NCBI RefSeq assembly: GCF_034702125.1
Contig: NC_085857.1
Location: 54,218,046 to 54,282,045 of the forward strand
Reading direction: 5' to 3'
DNA: 64,000 nt
Origin: Engraulis encrasicolus
Lineage: Eukaryota > Chordata > Actinopteri > Clupeiformes > Engraulidae
Every line of letters begins with the position of its first letter. Positions within the stretch are counted from its first letter, which is position 1. This document shows, piece by piece, positions 1 through 11,065 of this stretch. The translations under genes were made by a program, and so were the position numbers. The notes below the pieces were generated by a model, which saw only the letters and a list, made by a program, of their open reading frames with translations, made no database searches and was not told the DNA's origin.

Positions 1-939
1 ACACACTTTGACAAGAACCATGCAACTACACACATACCCTGCAAACAATATACTAGGCCTATATATGCAGTGATGTACACAGCACTCAGGTCACAAATGT
101 ACAACTAGGAAACATTCATTGCCGACAAGTTAAGTTTGGGCAGGCTGTCATCATGCTTTAGCGTACGTATCGCACGCTAGTGCATGGTGCGACGCATTTT
201 GAATTCAAAGCGTGCTCCTCAACGCAACGGTAAAGCGCTTTCATGCACTTTTGACTAGTGACGAGGTTTGCGCAGTTTTCCCGCCGTGTCGGCGATTTTG
301 TTTTGTCACAGCGCATGTCTGTTACTAAACGCAAATATGTTTTGCTGTGCCCTAACCAAAACCACCCCTAAACCTAACCTGTCAGTGAAGTAATGTTTCT
401 GCTGCTTTACTTTTGCCAAGAACAGCGAGATTAGGCGAATTTCTACCTAAATTGTGCCTAAACCAAAACCATCCCTAAACCTAACCTGTCACAGGGCGTT
501 GTGGAGCACGACTTAACTTGAAAATGCGTATTGGACCCACGCGATAGTGAGTTCAAATCAGCGTGTCATAGATACGCTTAGCCTATGCATGATGTTTGGG
601 AAGGGCACAATTCATAAAACTCAGAAACATACAATGCTTTTTCAAAAAAGGGTTCTATGTTCCCCGCTGCATCCAAGTAGACTGCTGCCACATTGCTAAG
701 AGCAGGTTGTTGTTACATCTCTGACAGGTTAGGTTTAAGGATAATTTTACTCAGGGCACATGCAAAAATGGATTTTAGTAAAAGTTGTCAATTCATAGTA
801 AATATGTGGTAAATATGAAAGTAAGAGGAAAAATACTACAGGTACTGCCTTTTAATACAGACTATACAGGTATGTACAACATTATAAACATTGCTGTTGA
901 TTTCATGTTCTTCAGACGCCAATCATGCCAGCAGGGTCT
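1..939. other. Non-coding stretch
   Basis: No gene is recognised here. A motif of about 35 bases (core ccctaaacctaacctgtca) occurs at 350-384 and again at 456-490, so a short local duplication is present. The small open frames lack splice-site context and protein-like composition. Confidence 0.5.
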
Positions 940-944
940 ACTGA

Positions 945-1706
945 AGGTCTCTGGTCACTGCGTCCTCGTCATACTGCAACAGGCACTCAGTCTCACTTCT
1001 GGGAGCTGTAGAAACAACAAATAAATTAATACTTCACCATGCACCTCATATTGACATAGCAAATATATCAATAAGCAAGTCATATTGAGCCCAACAGGGA
1101 TAATCTCCTATTTCAGTCTTCTATGGTCTCATGCACTATGTCTCCCTGCCAGGATATGTGGGATGTAAGAAAATAAATCAAAACATAGCAATGCACAGCA
1201 TTGAGAACTTATCTATAAAGTAGCACAAGTCATATTGCCAATGTAGGCCAGGGGTGGGGAACCTATGTCTTGAGGGCCGTTTGCGACCCTTGAGGCCGTT
1301 TTATCTGGTCCCCGATATAATTTTAATGTTATTCAGCTTCACATAAAATATGACATTTTGTAAAGGAACCTTAGAAAATACATTTGCAATACAATTAAGT
1401 TATATTCAGGGAAGCTGAAGAAGGTGGTGTTTGTTTAAATGTGGCTGCCTTCAATATAGGTCTAAAGTGAAGGGGAAAATCCTGGTTTGTGTTCATAGTA
1501 CGGCCCTTGGAGAACTTTTACGGCCCCTCGGGTGAATTTGAATTGGCCCTTCGAATGAGAAAGGTTCCCCACCACTGACGTAGGCTATAGGTTAAGCTTA
1601 CCCTCTTTCACTCTTCTGTGGTGAGACTGTGCCCATTTTGGGTTGACCTCCACACGCGTCTGTAGCACAGCACACAGGATTGCAGGACACAGCATCCTGC
1701 AGGACA
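945..1706 (-). pseudogene. Exon-like segments of an unidentified duplicated gene
   Basis: Read on the minus strand, 1602-1706 is an open segment preceded by 'ttttgtag' and followed by 'gtaagc', with a cysteine-rich translation (CNPVCCATDACGG). Lower down, about 945-1010 follows 'tttctacag' and reads CLLQYDEDAVTRDLQ then stop. The second block copy near 1985-2030 has the related CLLQYNEDTLSRELQ then stop. Conservation of a stop and reading frame between copies suggests former or present terminal exons. I do not recognise the protein and cannot link the exons into a full gene, so this is a weak call. Confidence 0.25.
1249..1577. mobile_element. hAT-type MITE, copy A
   Basis: The element starts caggggtggggaacc and ends ggttccccaccactg, so the ends form inverted repeats. 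It is flanked by atgtaggc and acgtaggc, an 8-bp duplication with one mismatch. TIR type and 8-bp duplication are characteristic of hAT elements. It has no coding capacity. Confidence 0.85.
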
Positions 1707-1820
1707 CTACAAAAAAAAACAAGGGGAATGAATAAATTACCTGACCAGTTATTAAACAAATGAAAATTGATGTGCCAGAGCTGTGGTAAAAGTAACCTTG
1801 GGTCCAAATCATCTAGGCCT

Positions 1821-1823
<3 letters not shown>

Positions 1824-1854
<31 letters not shown>
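1824..1854. repeat. (TG)n microsatellite
   Basis: About 15 uninterrupted TG units. Confidence 0.95.
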
Positions 1855-1855
<1 letters not shown>

Positions 1856-2314
1856 TAAATCCAGTGTTCACATTATTCAGATATGAGAATTAATTCATTC
1901 ATTCATTTTAACTGACATTAGTACATACCCATATCAGTGCCATTTCACCCTGCCAAGACACTGGACCTGGGTCTATTGGAGCTCTCTGCTCAGGGTGTCC
2001 TCGTTATACTGCAGCAGGCACTGTTGTTTCTATAGTTCCTAGAAGCGAGACAAATAAATAAATACTTTGCCATGCACCTCATATTGACATAGCAAATATG
2101 TCAATAAGCAAGACCTATTGAGCCCAACAGGGATAATCTTACACTATATCAGTTTTCTGTGGTCTCTTGTAAGATTGGCCCATCACCATTCTGCAGGACA
2201 CTACCGTCTCCCTGCCAGGATCTGTAGGATGTAAGAAAATAAATCAAAACATAGCAATGCACAGCATTGATTACTTATCTATAAAGTAGCACAAGTCATA
2301 TTGACAATGTAGGC

Positions 2315-2646
2315 CAGGGGTGGGGAACCTATGTCTCTAGGGCCGTTTGCGACCCTTGAGGCAGTTTTATCTGCCCCCCCGATATAATTTTAATGCTATT
2401 CAGCTTCACATGAAATATGACATATTTTGTAAAGGAATCTTAGAAAATACATTTGCAATACAATTAAGTTATATTCAGGGAACCTGAAGAAGGTGGCGTT
2501 TGTTTAAATGTGGCTGCCTTCAATATAGGCCTAAAGTGAAAGGGAAAATCCTGGTTTGTGTTCATAGTACGGCCCTTGGAGGACTTTTACGGCCCCTCGG
2601 ATGAATTTGAAGCGGCCCTTCGAATGAGAAACGTTCCCCGACCCTG
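2315..2646. mobile_element. hAT-type MITE, copy B
   Basis: Same family and same flanking octamers (atgtaggc/acgtaggc) as copy A, so it was copied with the surrounding tandem block rather than inserted independently. Confidence 0.85.
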
Positions 2647-3010
2647 ACGTAGGCTATAGGTTAAGCTTACCCTCTTTCACTCTTCTGTGGTGAGACTGTG
2701 CCCATTTTGGGTTGACCTCCACACGCGTCTGTAGCACAGCACACAGGATTGCAGGACACAGCATCCTGCAGGACACTTCAAAAAACAAGGGGAACGAATA
2801 AATGACCTGCCCAGTTCTATAAAAAAGAATACCCTGAAAAAGAACACCCTGTTGTTTCTACAGCTCCTAGAAGCGAGACAAATAAATTAAATATTTTGCC
2901 ATGCACCTCATATTGACATAGCAAATGTATCAATGAGCAAGTCATATTGGTCACAAAGAAGTTAATCTTACATTCTTTCAGTCTTCTATGGCGAGTTAGG
3001 CCTTCAGGTG

Positions 3011-3877
3011 ACTCGTCTTCGCCATATTATGAGACAGCAGCCTGTGAAAACATGGTAAATAGAATAACCCATTAACCTTGGGTCCTAATATAATACATGT
3101 ACATAAACTAGCCTACATTATTTAGACAAGGTCAGTAGACCTCCACGTGAAACAATAAGAAAAAGTGACCATACATAATTTCAATTTCTTGAAGAGGCCA
3201 TCTACACTTATTTGTGCAACAAGTGCTGTTTTGAGGACCCATACTTTTAAAGGACAGGTTGCCTACTGTTGCAAATGGCAGGGTATTTCACATTGATTTC
3301 GGGGTGGCGTGCTCAACTTGACCACTCTGGTCGACATTGAGCTCGCGCTGATACATTGGGCTCGCGTTACTGAGAGCTGCCGCCAGAACTACTCACGGTT
3401 AGCTTTCATAATATAGAACGCAACAAGGAAGAATCGGTCGGTTTGGTGAAAGGGCAAGGTGTTTCAAGGGATGTTAGCTCGATACATAGTAGTGACGCTA
3501 CGACCAAGCTACTAGAGAATGTTAGCTACTGCCCAGCACTGAAAACCAACATACCCAGACGGCACACCAGTCTTTCCAACGTCGCCTAGATGCATTTTTG
3601 CCGCTGTAAAATACATTGGCAAGGCGTCTAAGCGTTAGTTCATCAGCGAAATGCCGGGCAGACGTGAAAAATGAGCAGTGCCCAGCATCTAGTTGATGAG
3701 CTAACGCAATAGCATGCTAACGGTAGCCTTTGTCTATCTTTAGGCACGGTGGGGGATGGAGACTCCCAACTGAGATCGCTCCCGGACGTGCGGTCCCAGG
3801 TGTTTCTATCACTCCCGGACGTGTAGTCCCACCCGATTATATTTCACGTATTATCATATACTGCCACACACAAGCAA
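3011..3877. other. Non-coding stretch
   Basis: No open frame resembles a known protein. Base composition is mixed and somewhat CpG-richer around 3300-3840 than in the neighbours, but no promoter architecture or downstream exon could be tied to it. Confidence 0.4.
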
Positions 3878-3906
3878 TTTAGGGTTAGGGTTAGGTTTAG
3901 GGTTAG
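3878..3906. repeat. Short interstitial telomere-like repeat
   Basis: Four to five copies of ttaggg/tttaggg in a row. It is far too short for a chromosome end; interstitial tracts like this are common in fish. Confidence 0.7.
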
Positions 3907-4861
3907 AAACAAAAAACTAACATCAACAACATAACTAGCTCCGCCATATGGCGGTGGTACCGATAGTCTGGCTAGTGGGAGCGAGATGAAAGGGGAGCGT
4001 CCTGGGTTGGGAGCGTCAATCAGGGAATCCTTTAGGCAGGGGAAAGGCAACTGAGAACTAGCAATGTCAAACAATTTACCATCAACAAGTATAGTTAACA
4101 TATTCACTGTTTCACCACAGCATTTTGTCATTACGATGCTCGCAAGTCATCAGAATTTCCTAGCGTACAGCAACAACTAGTATAGTCACATTGAGGGGAC
4201 TTGAGCTACCAGCTATGTAAAGCGGCTGTGCCATAACTTAGCAATGGCGGATCTGTGTTCAGAGGAGCTATTCAATCGCTCTTGAGTACTGAAACTTTAA
4301 ACCACAGTTGAGTAAAATGTACTTACATGTATATGAAGCCCATTTTCCGTTGGTATGTGAGGAACTTTCCCCCCATATCGCCAAGAAACTTGTAAACCAC
4401 ACAGACAACGCGTGGTTCTGTTCAATCAGGAAGGTGCTGTTGACCGCGGCTGATGGCTTCTTTGTGGCTTGTGTGTGGAATTCGCATTGTGCCAATTCGT
4501 TTTACTGCCACCTAAAGGCTTGGTGTAGAACTAATTTAACCAGAGACGGTCTATTTTCAACTAACTAACAACAATCATTGCTTTAGTTCAGAATAGCCTA
4601 CCATTTAAAAACCAGAGTGGCCAAGCACATTGATGTTTTTCCTCAAAAGCAGCCGAGGAACCTTTTTAATTCGAAGGGTCACTTCAAAATGTATGTCCAA
4701 GAAAGATCATTCAGATGATTCTATTTTGATAGCCTATTCTGTAGGTTCATTTAAATGTTTATAGCACAGATCGAATTGTTTGATCAACTTAATTTCTGAG
4801 CTTATAGTATCATAATAAAATGTACTGGCAGCAAAGCTGTGGCTAGTAGAAATGTTTAATG

Positions 4862-5194
4862 CAGGGGTGGGGAACCTTTTTCATTCGAGGGGCCACTTCA
4901 AATTCCTACCATGGTCATAAAATCCTCCGGGGGCCGTACTATGAACACAAATCAGGATTTCCCCATAAAATTTAGGCCTATATAGACACCTTTAGGCCTA
5001 TATAGACATATAGACATCTTTAAAGGTAGACACCTTTAAAACAGTCCCCACCCGGTCCCCTGAATATAGGCTAACTTAATTGCATTGGAAATGTAATTTC
5101 TAAGATTCCTGTGAAGTTGCAAAACATTATAATGATATCAGGGGCCGGATAAAACGGCCTCAAGGGCCCTCGAGACATAGGTTCCCTACCCCTG
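4862..5194. mobile_element. hAT-type MITE, copy C
   Basis: Same family as copies A and B, with ends caggggtggggaacc and ggttccctacccctg. It is flanked on both sides by the identical octamer gtttaatg, a perfect 8-bp target-site duplication. Confidence 0.92.
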
Positions 5195-5251
5195 GTTTAA
5201 TGGTTAGTGATTCTGAAAAACACCACTGGGCAGCGTGAAAAAACATAGCCT

Positions 5252-5288
5252 ACACACACACAGACACACACACACACACACACACACA
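5252..5288. repeat. (CA)n microsatellite
   Basis: Slightly interrupted CA repeat. Confidence 0.9.
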
Positions 5289-5559
5289 TTTTAGTAAAAG
5301 GCCAAAAAATGCCCTAGGGCCCCCAACAATCCCGTTGCCTAGGGACCCCAAAATCCTAGAAACAGGCCTGCCGACCCCCCACTCCCTCCCACCCACCTGA
5401 CCTCACCCCACCCCACCCCACTTGAAATTGACTGGGGCAGCTCCCGACCTGATCACTGGCATTTACATATTAAAGGCTCTTCTAAGAAGGGGATGGGAGG
5501 GGGGCATGGGGGAGCCGCAAATGCTGTGGCTTGAGGTATGAGGCAATTTAAGGTGCAAA

Positions 5560-6110
5560 ACTCATCCACAAATTCCTCTTTTCATGCAGTGTGTATGATG
5601 CCATATTTGTGAGTCAAATTCTCTCTGAAATGAATAAAGAACCGAACACCAGCATTTGAGGTGTTGCTAATGACATTGCCGGCTACGTTTGGACAAGGAA
5701 CTGGCCATTTTAAAATATATATTTTTTTAGATATTCAATTTTTAATTTTTCAATTTATCATAATTCATATTCTGAGAGTTGTTGTATTCCAAGCTGATTG
5801 TGTAATATGTAGAGCCAGAAAAGAGCTTTCAAATAACACCACAGGCATCTTTTTGTGACTAACACTGACTGATATATTCAAGGCTGAATGTATAGTGTCC
5901 TACCCTCACATGTGAACCTTTCCTAGTCTGTTTCTCCCTTAATATTAGTGTCAGATTCAAACAAATGCAGTTCTGGGGTGCTACCTTGCTACTAAAAAGG
6001 CACACCAAGTATGATTGAAATCCGGGTCGGTCGGGTCCCAAAGTGTCTGATTTCACGTGAAATGACCCTAATGCGTCATCCATCAGCGTGTACCACACCG
6101 TACTTACCCC
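5560..6110. repeat. Fragment related to the ISL2EU-like element
   Basis: This stretch matches, in reverse orientation, the segment at about 46715-47125 inside the 3.1-kb element described below, and partly matches 48400-48640 in the same orientation. Shared landmarks include tcatatctgag-type AT-rich sequence and 'ggcacaccaagtatgattgaaatccgg' (split here only to identify it). The terminal inverted repeats of the element are absent, so it is a broken copy. Confidence 0.7.
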
Positions 6111-7034
6111 TGTGCGAGGCTTCTGCAGGTCCTGTTATTAAGGAAAGAGCCAGAGAGCCAATTGATGTTGCTAATACATACAGCAGACACACAAAAGACC
6201 ACCGCATTGGCAGTTGCTAATGATGTAGTCGAGACTGCTTAGTCTGAAAGCAAGACATTACCAAGACCGGTATGGAGGCCAACCCAACCCCGAAGGCTAT
6301 TGGGAACTACACCTGTCGCGTCCAAGGTCAAAATATCATCAAACCAAGTGAATAGCAAAATCCAACCAGTGCCAGAAATTGTGATCACACACTAATGTGA
6401 ACTGGAGACCAAGACACCTAGGTCATGGAAGGAAAATGTCTTAAGAGAGTCCAGACCAAGAAGAATCGCAAGTACAACACTAGCAGTTACAGCCACATCT
6501 ATTACACATCACTGTCTACATTACTGTCAATATAGCTGATATGTTTATCCTATGTCACTCTCTGTTGTGAAGTTCTGTAGATAAGTCCCTGTGACAGGGT
6601 GGAGGCACTCGTTTATTTCAAAAGGCAACTGTTTGGTTTGCCAGGAGTTGGATGTAGTGGCAGGGATTGTAATTATGTAATTACAGCGCTACTAACATGC
6701 CAATGGCTGCTGTACACATACATAAGACATGTTGGCTTCTGATTTGCCGTCATGGTGTCACCATGCATTCATGAGGGTGCTAATCCTCTGACTTCACATT
6801 GTCAATTGTTGTGAGACTGCAGAACACAATATAACATTTTTGAAACATTGGAAATACAACTTAATGCTGAAACTTACATCTATGGACGGAGGGAACGACA
6901 GTGGCTGCCTGGCTACTTTCGCCGCGTCCATCCTCTGCCATGTTTGTTGTTGTTGTCAGCTGGCTGCTCACAAAGTCAATAACGTAGGTCCACGTTCTTT
7001 GCGCAAAGGCAGAGCACTTTATGCGTTACAATGT
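6111..7034. other. Non-coding stretch
   Basis: No gene, tRNA or recognisable transposon end was found. Short open frames here are not supported by any motif. Confidence 0.4.
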
Positions 7035-7735
7035 GCGTTACAGGTGGCATTTCCTTTATTGCAGTGAAAGATGAGGCAGGGGGTGGCATTTTCTTCACTA
7101 CTGTGAAAGATGTTGAGGGCTTCATTGCAGTGAAAGATGAGACAGGTCTTGAGGCAGGAGGTGGCATTTTTTCACTACTGTGAAGGATGTTGAGGGCTTC
7201 ATTGCAGGGAAAGGTGAGGCAGGGGGTGGCATTTTCCTCACGGCAGTGAAAAATATTGAGGGCTTCATTGCAGTCAAAGATGGTGAGGGAGGAGTTGGCA
7301 GGTTCACAGCATCCGATGGTGAGGGAGGAGTTGGCAGGTTCACAGCATCCGATGGTGAGGGAGGAGTTGGCAGGTTCACAGCATCCGATGGTGAGGGAGG
7401 GGGCAGGTTCACAGCATCCGATGGTGAGGGAGGAGTTGGCAGGTTCACAGCATCCGATGGTGAGGGAGGGGGCAGGTTCACAGCATCCGATGGCGAGGGA
7501 GGAGGTGGGGGTGGTGCAGATGCAGGAGGGGAAGGATGTTGAAGTGCGGTGACAACAGGTGGTGGTGGTAGGGATAACCTAATAGCATCTGGGGGAGGCT
7601 GGTTGGCGGGGCAGCACAGCATATGAGGTTGTAGTTGGTCCTTACGGACTATTGTTTGGGGGCAAAACAAGCAGTGAAAGTGGCCAGTCTTCCTGCAGGA
7701 CTTGAGGCACTTAAAAATAAAGAAATCTGTACAAT
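7035..7735 (-). pseudogene. Zinc-finger / proline-rich repeat protein fragment
   Basis: The minus strand from about 7730 to 7122 is open. It reads a Cys-X2-Cys...His-X3-Cys motif (HFHCLFCPQTIVRKDQL, residues near the start), then a proline-rich tract, then six near-identical copies of the unit SPSDAVNLPTPP, some shortened to SPSDAVNLPPP. Toward 7035 come degenerate longer repeats containing MKPSTSFTVVKK and MPPPAS, with frame breaks. No start codon or complete gene could be fixed. The finger resembles those seen in multi-copy fish proteins of unknown role. The plus strand is also open across the repeat (GEGGVGRFTASD), a side effect of the repeat length being a multiple of three. Minus is preferred because only it shows the finger. 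Confidence 0.4.
7278..7505. repeat. 36-bp minisatellite (VNTR)
   Basis: A unit of 36 bases, with a 30-base variant lacking six bases, is repeated about six times; its core is gcaggttcacagcatccg. All length variants are multiples of three, so the proline-rich frame stays open. Confidence 0.9.
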
Positions 7736-8837
7736 ATACAACAAGTCCGACAGGCGGACAACAGATGCGTCCGTCTATACCCGTTCTGAACCTTTTTTGC
7801 CCAAACCCCCCTTGGCCTCCTCATAACCTGTCAAGGCAATATATCAATAAGCCTACCATGTACTGTATAAGCCTGGATTTGAAAAAGTACCATAGGATTT
7901 CAACAGTGTTGGGCAAGTTACTGAAAAACTGTAATGCATTGCTGATTACATGTACTGTCTTTTCAAAATAATCCCTTACACTACATTTAGCAATTTGGGG
8001 ACCTAAGGCGAATTTACCTAGGGGGGGCATCGGTCCATCCCATATCACCTTTTTTTAACATAAAATCTCTATTTTTGCCTTTTTTTTTTTTTAAATCACG
8101 ATTTTTTATTTAAAAAAATAAATAATTACAAACATAAAAAACAGGCAAACATTACATCCCTTTCTGGACAGATTTCAATGAATAGACTATTTGCAATTTT
8201 GCATAGGCCTACATTAAATAAACTAAAATGTGAAATTCTCTTTTCACTTTAATATGAGAGCAGTGATGTCCCCCCCCTCACTGAAGTGTTATTTCATGTG
8301 TGTGCATGATGCTGTCACCTATTTGAAGTGACGTTGATGTTGGATTTCATGGAATACTTTTAAATGCCGCTTTGGGAAGAAAACAGAGTAGGCGACAGGT
8401 GAACTGTCTTTCTGTCAAAACAGTGGTTTGCAGGCGTTTGCGTTTTCACGTGGATATTGTCTTCGTGGACCGTAACAGACAAACCGTAAGTTCCATAAAC
8501 TAATCAATGAGACATTTACTGCATAAACCGAAAAGCGCGCTCTCTGTCAAGTGGTCGCCCCGAACAAACCCTTTAAAAGACGCGTGTGCGTATGATCAAC
8601 AGTAACACAGCCTTCACTCTCCCTGTGCTCGCGTTAATCGAAGAATCGAAGTAATCTCCTCCACCCACGCTCAAAGTGCGAGTTGCTCTCTTGCCTGCAC
8701 TTCTCACAGCATTGTCAAAAAAATACAGGGGATTGCCGGTGTTCGGGCTGTTGTTTTCTTCAAAGGGTGTTGTTTCTTTTGAGTGGTGACGCTGTGTAGT
8801 CTAACAACACTGAACATAGGAAACGCTATCTGCAAAT
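7736..8837. other. Non-coding stretch
   Basis: AT-rich with a poly-T run near 8080-8092. No gene is recognised. Confidence 0.4.
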
Positions 8838-9003
8838 GTCTCATGGGGATTGTTGTCACAAATCCACAAGCACTAAAAAGTCATTTTCTGCCTTTTCTCG
8901 GCCAAGAAGGCACCAAATTAGAAATTTATACTACTATTCTACTATATTGTATGACCCACTTTCAATACATATTCATGTCTCCACCTGTGGAATGCCCCTT
9001 TAA
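8838..9003. repeat. Fragment of the TTAA-flanked MITE family
   Basis: About 165 bases closely match 13117-13285, the right-hand end of the MITE below, including the terminal 'gtggaatgcccctttaa'. The left half of the element is missing. Confidence 0.8.
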
Positions 9004-10006
9004 CAGCTTCACTTCACCAACCCACACACAACATCAATTTTTAGAGGACAATGGATCGATCGGCTTACTGAACCATCCGTGTGATACAAGCTTCCAATTG
9101 GGAATAAGGCGCCAAACTTATCATATCCAGGTTTTAGATCAGTACACACCATTAACCAAACAACACTATACGGCGTGATAAAGAACGATTAAATAATTAA
9201 CATGCAAAACGACAATACTTGGGCAAAATCACTCACGGACACACAATTAAAAATTAAAATGCTAACAGCTAACGGCAGCTAATTCGTCGTTCAATTGACG
9301 CTTGCTTTCAAACGTTTTCTGGTATGTTAAGGCTGTTTTCTACATTAAATCAGCATTAAATCATCCAATAAGTTGTTAATGCCCGTTCCACATCACCACT
9401 TTACCAATATCATGGCTTTCTGTTGACGAACTAATGTTTTCGCTATTGGCGGCAAATTACTCCACATGGAATAAGTCATCAATTTGGACTCTTCACGATC
9501 GATGCTGATTTAATGGTAATATTCTTATACATTTGTACAGCACATTGCCGAAGTTTGTGGAATGCCCTGTACAAAATAAACTTTACTTACTTGTCTTGAA
9601 GTGTTATCACGGCATGTCCGTCCAACTGACAACGTGGTGTGGATCTGATGTAATAACTAAGTGTGATGTGTATTAATACGAAATGCCCAAATGGGATATA
9701 TGGGCGGGGGCAATGTTCGGGGGAAGGAGAGGGGGGAGTGGTATATCGCGCTGCAGTCCGCAGCGAGACCCTACTCTTTATATCTGCGGTCTCCCGCCCG
9801 AATGCCAAACTAGTAGTGGATGGTGAGCTGCCCCATATTTCGTTACATAAATCAAAAAACAGCCATATCACCCGGCCATGACCACTTCGTTTAGAGCTAT
9901 CTTAGAAGCTTATAGCTTCTCTATATTTGCCTCAAATGGCTTTCAGTTTCGAGGCTATTTGAGGTTTACCCATCTCCTCAGGGTTGTGAGGATAACTTGA
10001 CGACCT
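9004..10006. other. Non-coding stretch
   Basis: No supported gene. The downstream end runs into the SANT-like fragment. Confidence 0.4.
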
Positions 10007-10198
10007 CTACTCCCCTTCCTTCGGTCTTTGGTACTGTTCGATGAACAGTGCCCTAATGTCTGCATATTTCGCCTGGCACGACTCCCAGTCGACTCCTTGA
10101 GCGATCTTGTTTGTCTTATATGACAATGTAGAATTGAGGAGCAGCTGGACCTCCTCATCAGTCCACACAAAATGTTTCTTCATAGCTGCCGCCGCCAT
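10007..10198 (-). pseudogene. SANT/Myb-like (trihelix) domain fragment, probably Harbinger-derived
   Basis: A 63-residue frame starting with ATG reads WTDEEVQLLLNSTLSYK, followed by DWESCQAKYADIRALFIEQY. This is the spacing of conserved tryptophans and aromatic residues expected of a Myb/SANT-like DNA-binding domain. Domains of this type occur in the second protein of PIF/Harbinger transposons and in host MSANTD genes derived from them. No transposase exon is found nearby, and the frame ends soon after the domain. It could be a first exon, but no convincing donor was identified. Function is not assigned. Confidence 0.5.
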
Positions 10199-10734
10199 AG
10201 TTAGTTTTTGTTTTCAATCTGAATGGTTGTGTTGACATGGAAAAGAGGAAAGGACATTTACGCGCATGCTCGCGGACATGCCCGGGTTCTATCACACCGC
10301 CACCCAGCGGTCTGGAATGTATAGACAACTCTTGCGTCTTCATATAAACAAAGATTTCCCCCTTAGAATGCTCGTCTAAACGCGCCACTTTTGCGTCTTC
10401 TCTTCTCATCATTCTCGTATAAACGCCCCCTTAGACTGATAGGTTGGCAAATTGCCTACATTTCCATTGTGGAATATTATATTAGACCTACATAGGTTGT
10501 CTACACAGTACATATGCAAATTATTATTAATTATTTTATTTTATTAATTTATTAAATATTTTTATTTCATTTATTATTTATTTTATTCATTATTTATTAT
10601 TATTATTGGGTTTCGCGCGCTATGCGATTAATCATGATTAATCACAGAAAGTCATTGAGTTAATGCGATTAAAGATTTTCATGTTTACCCACCCCTAATA
10701 AATCATCATCATCATATAACAACACATCCCTTCA

Positions 10735-11065
10735 GAGCCGCACTAAAAGACTGGCCAACAGCGTTTATCACCAGGCCATCAGACTTTTGAATTTGCAGGA
10801 CTGCTGAGGAACATTACTGCCTTAAGTGTTATCCGTCTATCCTTTTGACATTTCTGTGTGTGTGTGTGTTTGAGTGAGGGAGGGGGGTGTTGAGCATTAT
10901 GCACTTAATCTTGCACTTTAAGTGGGCTGGGGGGTCAAGCACTGGTGTCACTTTTACCTCTTATTGCCCTTTACTTGAAAACCTGCTGCTACTAGGTGTA
11001 TTGTACCCCACACTTTCGTTGCCTTTTTGACAATGACAAACTCTTGAATCTTGATATTAAAATCA
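10735..11065 (+). mobile_element. LINE 3' end fragment (Rex1/L2-like)
   Basis: The start reads RTKRLANSVYHQAIRLLN then a stop, matching the last residues of fish Rex1/L2-type reverse transcriptases. It is followed by a 3' UTR ending in 'aaactcttgaatcttgat', a simple-repeat tail of that LINE type. The 5' end is heavily truncated. Confidence 0.6.

Larger units (their letters stand above)
940..3010. repeat. Tandem block, two full copies and one partial copy (about 1 kb unit)
   Basis: Sequence from about 945 to 1835 is repeated at about 1975-2835, and its first part again at about 2848-3010. Shared landmarks are the segment around 'catgcacctcatattgacatagcaaat', a hAT MITE, and a roughly 105-base segment ending 'gcatcctgcaggacact'. 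The first two copies each contain the hAT MITE with the same flanks, so the MITE inserted before the duplication. A short segment next to each unit start is inverted between copy 1 and copies 2 and 3. Confidence 0.75.

Noticed and set aside
4225..4266. Possible gene start atggcggatctg
   Set aside because: It stops after 13 codons with no donor site and no downstream exon in frame.
7278..7505. CRISPR-like array
   Set aside because: The repeats are contiguous with no unique spacers, and the organism is a vertebrate. It is a minisatellite.
7180..7542. Plus-strand protein of GEGGVGRFTASD repeats
   Set aside because: The frame is open only because the repeat unit is a multiple of three. The zinc-finger motif is on the minus strand.
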